Shown: positions 58,883 through 64,000 of the stretch, in pieces
Layout of the letters: every line of letters starts with the position of its first letter
Position numbering within the stretch: the stretch's first letter is position 1
Source: Chitinophaga varians
Lineage (GTDB): Bacteria; Bacteroidota; Bacteroidia; Chitinophagales; Chitinophagaceae
NCBI RefSeq assembly: GCF_012641275.1
Contig: NZ_JABAIA010000001.1
Location: 806,001-870,000 of the forward strand
Direction of reading: 5' to 3'
Length of the DNA stretch: 64,000 bases
The notes under the pieces: model-generated
What the model saw: the letters and a program-made list of their open reading frames with translations, nothing else
The model's database searches: none
Told to the model about the DNA's origin: nothing
Translations under genes and position numbers: made by a program

Positions 58883-60421
58883 ATGAACAAGATAGAGGAA
58901 TTACAGTCGAAGATTAAAGAGGCCATGTTAGGTGGTGGAGAAGTAAGGATCGCTTCCCAGCATAAAAAAGGTAAGCTGACCGCCCGTGAAAGGCTTCAGC
59001 TGCTGATGGATGAAGGCTCTTTTGAAGAACTGGACATGTTGGTACATAACCGTAACCGCGGCATCACCACCGACCAGGAACAGTTTCCCGGCGACGGCGT
59101 TGTGACCGGCTATGGCACCATCAACGGCAGGCTCACTTATGTCTTTTCACAGGATTTCACGGTATATGGCGGCAGTCTCTCTGAACCACATGCCCGCAAA
59201 ATATGCAAGATCATGGACCTCGCCATGCAGAACGGCGCCCCGGTAGTGGGCCTGAACGACAGTGGCGGCGCCCGTATCCAGGAAGGAGTGGTAAGCCTCG
59301 GCGGTTATGCCGATATCTTCTACCGCAACACCCGCGCTTCCGGCGTTATTCCCCAGATATCCGCCATCATGGGCCCCTGTGCCGGTGGCGCCGTATATTC
59401 CCCCGCTATCACCGATTTTATTATGATGGTGGAAAACACGTCCTACATGTTCGTGACCGGTCCTAACGTGGTGAAAACGGTGACCCATGAAGAAGTGACC
59501 TCCGAAGAACTGGGCGGCGCACAAACGCATGCCACCAAAAGCGGCGTTACCCACTTTGCCTGCGCCAACGAGGTGGAATGCATCCAAAACATCAAAACAC
59601 TGCTGAGCTATATCCCGCAAAACTGCGAGGAAACAGCACCGGTATATCCGTATGAACCGGGCAACGAGCTGCGGGAAGCCCTCAACACGCTGATCCCCGC
59701 CAGCCCCAACCAGCCTTATGATATGAAAGAAGTGATCGCCCATCTGACAGATGCCGACAGCTTCTTTGAAGTACACAAGGACTTTGCAGACAATATCATC
59801 GTCGGTTTCGCCCGCATCGGCGGCAGAAGCATCGGTATTGTGGCCAATCAGCCTGCCGTACTGGCCGGCGTGCTCGATATCCACGCCTCCGTAAAAGGCG
59901 CCCGCTTTACCCGCTTCTGCGACGCCTTCAATGTGCCGCTGCTGGTACTGGTAGATGTGCCCGGCTTCCTGCCCGGCACCGACCAGGAATGGAACGGTAT
60001 CATCACTAACGGCGCAAAACTGCTGTACGCGCTCTGCGAAGCCACCGTGCCCAAGATCACCGTCACCACCCGCAAAGCCTACGGCGGCGCCTATTGCGTG
60101 ATGAACTCCAAACATATCGGCGCCGACCTCAACTACGCTTTCCCGCAGGCGGAAATAGCCGTGATGGGCGCTAAGGGCGCTGTGGAAATCATCTACAAAA
60201 AAGAAATAGATACGGCTCCGGACCCTGAAGTGCGTACCAACGAACTGGTGGCCGATTATACCGAAAGATTTGCCAACCCTTACCTGGCAGCGGAAAAAGG
60301 ATATATCGACGAAGTCATCATGCCGGAACAGGCCCGCGCCAAACTCATCAAGGGTTTCAAAATGCTAGAAAATAAAGTGGTCAACATGCCGAGAAAAAAA
60401 CACGGTAACATACCTTTGTAG
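58883..60421 (+). CDS. Acyl-CoA carboxylase carboxyltransferase (beta) subunit, propionyl-CoA type
   Basis: The 512-residue protein is a carboxyltransferase of the crotonase fold: '[25 protein letters not shown]', the N-terminal oxyanion '[22 protein letters not shown]' (about 129-150), '[25 protein letters not shown]', and the C-terminal '[24 protein letters not shown]' and '[18 protein letters not shown]'. It transfers CO2 from biotin to propionyl-CoA, or removes it from methylmalonyl-CoA. No biotin carboxylase or carrier is encoded nearby, so those must lie elsewhere. Palindrome copy 2 follows its stop codon directly. Confidence 0.93.
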   Translation: MNKIEELQSKIKEAMLGGGEVRIASQHKKGKLTARERLQLLMDEGSFEELDMLVHNRNRGITTDQEQFPGDGVVTGYGTINGRLTYVFSQDFTVYGGSLSEPHARKICKIMDLAMQNGAPVVGLNDSGGARIQEGVVSLGGYADIFYRNTRASGVIPQISAIMGPCAGGAVYSPAITDFIMMVENTSYMFVTGPNVVKTVTHEEVTSEELGGAQTHATKSGVTHFACANEVECIQNIKTLLSYIPQNCEETAPVYPYEPGNELREALNTLIPASPNQPYDMKEVIAHLTDADSFFEVHKDFADNIIVGFARIGGRSIGIVANQPAVLAGVLDIHASVKGARFTRFCDAFNVPLLVLVDVPGFLPGTDQEWNGIITNGAKLLYALCEATVPKITVTTRKAYGGAYCVMNSKHIGADLNYAFPQAEIAVMGAKGAVEIIYKKEIDTAPDPEVRTNELVADYTERFANPYLAAEKGYIDEVIMPEQARAKLIKGFKMLENKVVNMPRKKHGNIPL

Positions 60422-60511
60422 TCAATTACGAATTACAAATGACGAATTACGAATTGGAGCGTAATAGTAGTCCCCTTAATTCGTAATTCGTCATTTGTAA
60501 TTCGTAATTGA
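60422..60511. repeat. Palindromic heptamer-repeat element, copy 2 (short loop)
   Basis: Perfect 34-bp arms (60422-60455 and 60478-60511) with a 22-nt loop. The heptamers vary (AATTACG, AATTACA, AATGACG, AATTACG), yet each change is matched on the opposite arm. The element begins at the base after the pccB-type stop codon and its last base is the A of the UbiA-like ATG, so it forms the whole intergenic region. The loop lacks the GAGGG core of copies 1 and 3. Confidence 0.9.
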
Positions 60512-61359
60512 TGGTGTTAAGGTCCATTTTTAATTTCATCCTCTTTACATCGGTCTTCATTGCCTTATGCGCCCTGCTGATGATATGGCAGACCAATCAG
60601 CTGCTGGGGCTTCAATACCCGCAACTGACCTTTTACCTGTTCGTCTTCTTCTCCACTATCTGCAGCTACAATTTTCACTGGTACCTGACACCCGGCTCCT
60701 ATTCTTCTTCAGAAAGGCTGCAATGGGTGGACCGTTACCGGGACCTGATGCTCATGCTCTGCGGCGTTGGCCTGGCCGGCGCACTGTTCTACTTCTGGCC
60801 GTTGCGCAACCACTGGCTGGTACTTAGCGGCGCCGCAGTCCTTACCTTTCTCTACTCCGCTCCTAAAGTGCCTTATAAGCCCTTCACCTGGCTGCGCCGG
60901 ATAGCCATCGGCAAAACACTGTTTCTTACCGCCGTATGGACCTACGTTACCACCCTGCTGCCGGCCTTTGTGGCCAACCAGGGCCTGTCCTGGCCCCTGA
61001 TGCTGTTTACGCTGCACCGCTTCCTGCTGATATATGCGATCTGCATCCTGTTCGACTTCCGTGATGTGGAGTCAGACAAAAAAGAAGGTATCCGCAGCCT
61101 GATCACTTACCTGGATTACAAAAGCCTCAACCGGCTGTACTATATCACCCTGCTGTTGTCTGCCCTGAGCGCCGTCATGCTGGGCTACTATACCACCATT
61201 CCGGTGATATGCACGCTGCTGGCACCTGTGGCCGTTACCGGCCTGCTGACAAAGAAAGCGCATCATGATCCGTCCGACTACCTGTTCTACTTCGGACTGG
61301 ACGGCCTCATGGCACTGTCGGCACTCCTCCATCTGATACTGGTCAGCCTGTTCCCCTGA
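60511..61359 (+). CDS. UbiA-family-like polytopic membrane protein (prenyltransferase-like)
   Basis: The 282-residue protein has about eight transmembrane helices. The second Asp-rich motif of UbiA prenyltransferases is present as 'LFDFRDVESDKKEGIRSL' (about 178-196). The first motif (NxxxDxxxD) is degenerate: the place reads 'SYNFHWYLTPG' and lacks Asp residues. It may therefore be a diverged prenyltransferase or one with altered chemistry. The ATG sits on the end of palindrome copy 2 and has no Shine-Dalgarno site. Likely co-transcribed with the carboxyltransferase gene. Confidence 0.75.
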   Translation: MVLRSIFNFILFTSVFIALCALLMIWQTNQLLGLQYPQLTFYLFVFFSTICSYNFHWYLTPGSYSSSERLQWVDRYRDLMLMLCGVGLAGALFYFWPLRNHWLVLSGAAVLTFLYSAPKVPYKPFTWLRRIAIGKTLFLTAVWTYVTTLLPAFVANQGLSWPLMLFTLHRFLLIYAICILFDFRDVESDKKEGIRSLITYLDYKSLNRLYYITLLLSALSAVMLGYYTTIPVICTLLAPVAVTGLLTKKAHHDPSDYLFYFGLDGLMALSALLHLILVSLFP

Positions 61360-61421
61360 AGAAGCATTTGTCATAATGGGTAATTTGCTACATTTGTCCG
61401 GTCTCAAAAAGCTATACTATT

Positions 61422-62522
61422 ATGTCCAAAAAACAGAAATCCATACTCACGAAGGAATCACTGGCATTCCTTAAAGACTACCTGAATAATCCCTCTCCCA
61501 CCGGTTTTGAGAAAGAAGGACAAAAGCTGTGGCTTAAATATCTGACACCATATATTGACGAACATCAGGTAGACGCCTATGGCTCTGTAGTAGGCATCAT
61601 CAATCCCAAAGCCCCTTTTAAGGTGGTGATTGAAGCCCATGCAGATGAAATTTCCTGGTTTGTCAACTATATCTCTCCGGAAGGATTGATCTATGTGATC
61701 CGTAATGGTGGCTCCGATCAGCAGATTGCACCGTCTATGCGCGTGAACATCCATACAGAAAAAGGCATTGTAAAAGCCGTATTCGGCTGGCCAGCCATTC
61801 ACACCCGCCTGCGCAGCGGCGATGGCAAAGAGCCACAGCCCAAAGTGGAGAACATCTTCCTGGATTGCGGCGCACGTTCCCGCAAGGAAGTGGAAGACCT
61901 GGGCATCCATGTAGGCTGCGTTTGCACCTTTAACGATGGTTTTGATGAACTGAACTACGACTACTTCATCTGCCGCGCTATCGACAACCGTATCGGCGGT
62001 TTCATGATCGCGGAAGTGGCCCGCCTGCTGAAAGAGAAAAAACAAGAACTGCCTTTCGGCCTCTATATCGTGAACGCGGTACAGGAAGAAGTTGGCCTGC
62101 GCGGCGCTGAAATGATCGCCAAACGTATTAAACCGGACGTGGCCATCATTACCGACGTTACCCACGACACCACCACCCCGATGATCAATAAAAACATAGA
62201 AGGGGAAATCAAGTGTGGCGGCGGCCCCAGCATCACCTACGGTCCTGCGGTGCACAACATCCTGCGCGATCTGATCATCAAGACCGCTAAAAAGAACGAT
62301 ATCCCTTACCAGCTGCACGCCGTAAGCCGTGCCACCGGTACAGATACCGACGCTTTTGCCTATTCCAATGACGGTACGCCATCAGCGCTTATCAGCTTAC
62401 CGCTGCGCTATATGCATACTACCGTGGAAATGGTAAAACGCGATGACATCGAAAATACCATTCAGCTGATCTACCAGACATTGCTGCAGATCACGCCGAA
62501 AACGAACTTTAAATACCTGTAA
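61422..62522 (+). CDS. M42-family metallo-aminopeptidase (FrvX/CelM-like)
   Basis: The 366-residue cytosolic protein has all M42 metal and catalytic residues: His/Asp in 'VVIEAHADEISWF', bridging Asp in 'ICRAIDNRIGGF', the Glu pair in 'NAVQEEVGLRGAEM', Asp in 'AIITDVTHDTTTP' and His in 'LPLRYMHTTVEM'. A PDZ-like insertion divides the catalytic domain. Such enzymes form dodecameric aminopeptidases that finish peptide breakdown. The stop codon is followed after 2 nt by palindrome copy 3. Confidence 0.93.
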   Translation: MSKKQKSILTKESLAFLKDYLNNPSPTGFEKEGQKLWLKYLTPYIDEHQVDAYGSVVGIINPKAPFKVVIEAHADEISWFVNYISPEGLIYVIRNGGSDQQIAPSMRVNIHTEKGIVKAVFGWPAIHTRLRSGDGKEPQPKVENIFLDCGARSRKEVEDLGIHVGCVCTFNDGFDELNYDYFICRAIDNRIGGFMIAEVARLLKEKKQELPFGLYIVNAVQEEVGLRGAEMIAKRIKPDVAIITDVTHDTTTPMINKNIEGEIKCGGGPSITYGPAVHNILRDLIIKTAKKNDIPYQLHAVSRATGTDTDAFAYSNDGTPSALISLPLRYMHTTVEMVKRDDIENTIQLIYQTLLQITPKTNFKYL

Positions 62523-62524
62523 TT

Positions 62525-62650
62525 CAATTACGAATTACAAATTACGAATTACGAATTGAGGGATCTTTTATGGAAAGGTCATTTAATGGCCGCTCTATAG
62601 GAAAGCCCTCAATTCGTAATTCGTAATTCGTAATTTGTAATTCGTAATTG
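62525..62650. repeat. Palindromic heptamer-repeat element, copy 3
   Basis: The left arm 62526-62562 has four heptamers (ACG, ACA, ACG, ACG between AATT) plus AATTGAGGG. The right arm 62606-62649 has CCCTCAATT plus five heptamers (CGT, CGT, CGT, TGT, CGT). One heptamer is therefore extra on the right, a slippage change. The 43-nt loop matches the reverse complement of the copy 1 loop. The element fills the whole gap between the convergent M42 and lipoprotein genes. Confidence 0.9.
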
Positions 62651-62651
62651 A

Positions 62652-63419
62652 TTAACGGAAATAATCCGCCACCCGGCGTACTTTTTCCACCCACATGCCT
62701 GAAGAAGGCAATTCCACGTACTCGCTCAATCCTACCTTGCTGGCTCCCGGCGCCCAATCATAGGTATAACCCATACGCGTCCACGGATAATGATAATCCG
62801 TAGCAGCGATCAGCGGACGGTAATAGGCAAAAATGATGTAGTTGTTAAACCAGGTGGTATAATCGGCAGATACGCCGTTGACCAGCGTATAGCCGGTAGT
62901 GGTAGTATTGATGGCCGGATTGCCCGCGGGGCGGTACAGCCGCTCTGCTTTCACCCATACCTCGGCAATGTGGGTGTTGCTTTTGGCATTCACTGGTGGC
63001 AGGCCTAACAGTTGACATACCCGCTGCACCGTGTCCGATCCTGGTTTAAAATCCTGCCCGATGCGGGTTTTCATCTGTTTGGGGATAAACAGCCAGGCTT
63101 CGCCCCAGGTGTTGGTGATGGAATCACCTTCCGGATAGCTGGAGGGGAAACGCATGAAAGTGGCCATCAGCACATAGTTTTGGCCATTGACAGTTTTCCA
63201 TTGCAGGTTGGTGTTGTCTGCCGTGATAGGCCACAAAGCGTTGGAAATTTCGCTGCTGTCGGCCACCGTGGCATCAGCTACGGCACGTGCGTACAGCGTG
63301 TCCATGTTGTACACCGGGACCGGAGGCGCGGGGTCGTCCTTCTTGCTACAGGCCGAAAAGAAAAGGGCGGCGAAACACAGACAAACGAGCAGTTTGCCGC
63401 TCAACAAGGTGTTTTTCAT
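62652..63419 (-). CDS. Lipoprotein of unknown function, 255 aa
   Basis: It has a lipoprotein signal (lipobox FFSAC, Cys24, then SKKDDPAPP) and a mature domain of about 220 residues with 'YNMDTLYARAVADATVADSSEISNALWPIT', 'QNYVLMATFMRF' and 'TWGEAWLFIPKQMKTRI'. The WG..WLF(I/V)P motif and its position recall uncharacterised secreted Bacteroidota proteins, but I know no function. It is convergent to the M42 gene across palindrome copy 3. Confidence 0.75.
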   Translation of the reverse strand: MKNTLLSGKLLVCLCFAALFFSACSKKDDPAPPVPVYNMDTLYARAVADATVADSSEISNALWPITADNTNLQWKTVNGQNYVLMATFMRFPSSYPEGDSITNTWGEAWLFIPKQMKTRIGQDFKPGSDTVQRVCQLLGLPPVNAKSNTHIAEVWVKAERLYRPAGNPAINTTTTGYTLVNGVSADYTTWFNNYIIFAYYRPLIAATDYHYPWTRMGYTYDWAPGASKVGLSEYVELPSSGMWVEKVRRVADYFR

Positions 63420-63602
63420 AGTAATGGTTTTGTGATAGAGGTTAATAGATATCTGGTTATTGAATTATCGGTGATTTGGTTATTTTTTTCGAGTGCCCGC
63501 AAGAAACTAATTTTCAGAGACATATGCAACTTTTTTACGCCAGGCCACTTTCTTTTTGCAGCAGTAACCACTATATTTAGTCTTTATGAAAACCTTTTAA
63601 CT

Positions 63603-64000
63603 ATGCAGTCATTATTAGCTGAACTGCAGTATCCTTTTCCCTCAAGGACCCATCCTGACCATGCCCTGATTGAAAAAGCGGTACACGCGTTCATAGATTC
63701 CTACACTTCACTTTCAACGGATGCGCGCAAACAATTCAAAGCAGCCGGTTTTGGCCGGTTGACCGCGCTCTGGTACCCTGACAGTCCGTTTCCGCAGCTG
63801 ATTCCACTGGCACGTCTGCTCACGTGGATATTTATTTTTGATGATGTTTGCGCCCGCTGGCCTCTGCCTCAGCTAAAGGGCGCGCACGACCGGCTGACAG
63901 CCATATTGCGCGGCAGTCCTTCCTATCCGGAGGAAGACGCCATGTTTCAACAGTTTGCCATCGTATATGAGGAACTGGCCTGCCACACCTTGCCCCAGGC
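63603..64000 (+). CDS. Class I terpene synthase, 3'-truncated by window edge
   Basis: The frame opens at ATG 63603 and runs through the last base, giving 132 visible residues of a protein that should be about 320 long. The pattern 'RLTALWYPDSPFPQLIPLARLLTWIFIFDD' is that of bacterial terpene synthases, where helix C leads into the Asp-rich metal motif. Here the motif begins D80-D81 but continues VCARW, so the third acidic residue of DDxx(x)(D/E) is missing. The NSE triad and RY pair lie beyond the window. Chitinophaga species are known terpene synthase hosts. Neighbouring P450 or other tailoring genes cannot be seen. Confidence 0.8.
   Translation, partial: MQSLLAELQYPFPSRTHPDHALIEKAVHAFIDSYTSLSTDARKQFKAAGFGRLTALWYPDSPFPQLIPLARLLTWIFIFDDVCARWPLPQLKGAHDRLTAILRGSPSYPEEDAMFQQFAIVYEELACHTLPQ

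Noticed and set aside
59147..60115. Long minus-strand frame of 322 codons inside the carboxyltransferase gene
   Set aside because: It is the antisense shadow of a well-conserved gene with GC-rich third positions and has no domain.
61458..62318. Long minus-strand frame of 286 codons inside the M42 peptidase gene
   Set aside because: Antisense shadow; the plus frame has all catalytic motifs.

Overview
The window reads as a chromosomal segment of a Bacteroidota bacterium, most likely a Chitinophaga-like member of the Chitinophagaceae. The reasons are two SusC/SusD pairs, two ECF-sigma/FecR/STN-receptor signalling cassettes, TlpA-like thioredoxins behind SusCD, a Y_Y_Y-propeller regulator, LytTR/LytS-type two-component genes, many SCKK-type lipoproteins, AT-rich leaders without strong Shine-Dalgarno sites, and -7 elements of the Bacteroidota type TAnnTTTG. 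No rRNA, tRNA, CRISPR array or transposase was recognised. Genus assignment is inference.

Layout. 1-0.8 kb: 3' end of a type I restriction endonuclease-like gene. 0.86-9.6 kb (minus strand): cassette 1, ECF sigma > FecR > STN-SusC > SusD > TlpA-like thioredoxin, with a candidate antisense small RNA between FecR and SusC. 9.8-15 kb (minus): cassette 2, ECF sigma > FecR > STN-TonB receptor > DUF4397 lipoprotein. 15-17.5 kb: small secreted proteins, a monooxygenase-fold protein, an AraC regulator. 17.5-30.6 kb: a beta-glucan-type utilisation locus (SusC, SusD, GH16, Gfo/Idh, NagB-like, ROK, GMC oxidoreductase) facing a membrane-spanning Y_Y_Y/LuxR regulator. 30.7-42.9 kb: mixed housekeeping and accessory genes (hydrolases, SpoIID-like lipoprotein, thioredoxin, GrpB, AraC, DUF4142, an acyltransferase/LytS/LytTR operon). 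42.9-45.1 kb: GH28 plus SGNH esterase, pectin-like. 45.2-52.4 kb: an unassigned HExxH protein, truncated haemoglobin, Crp/Fnr, SDR, ThuA-like, single-domain response regulator, AraC, flavodoxin-fold quinone reductase. 52.4-54.8 kb: a compact MNIO (DUF692) RiPP operon. 55-63.4 kb: orphan protein, Crp/Fnr, SnoaL-like, LuxE-like, carboxyltransferase, UbiA-like and M42 peptidase genes, with three long heptamer-built palindromes between them. 63.6 kb to the end: start of a class I terpene synthase.

The most notable system is the minus-strand operon at 54823-52426: a short secreted precursor with four Cys in a GKC-repeat tail, a DUF692 multinuclear iron enzyme, a DUF2063 partner and a DoxX membrane protein. 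This is the gene set of bufferin/oxazolin-type metallophore RiPPs, here with an EGKCA rather than EGKCG repeat and a perfect 10-bp hairpin between precursor and enzymes. The second is the family of palindromic elements (57092-57208, 60422-60511, 62525-62650), each starting within 0-4 nt of a stop codon. The third is the candidate antisense RNA in front of the first susC.
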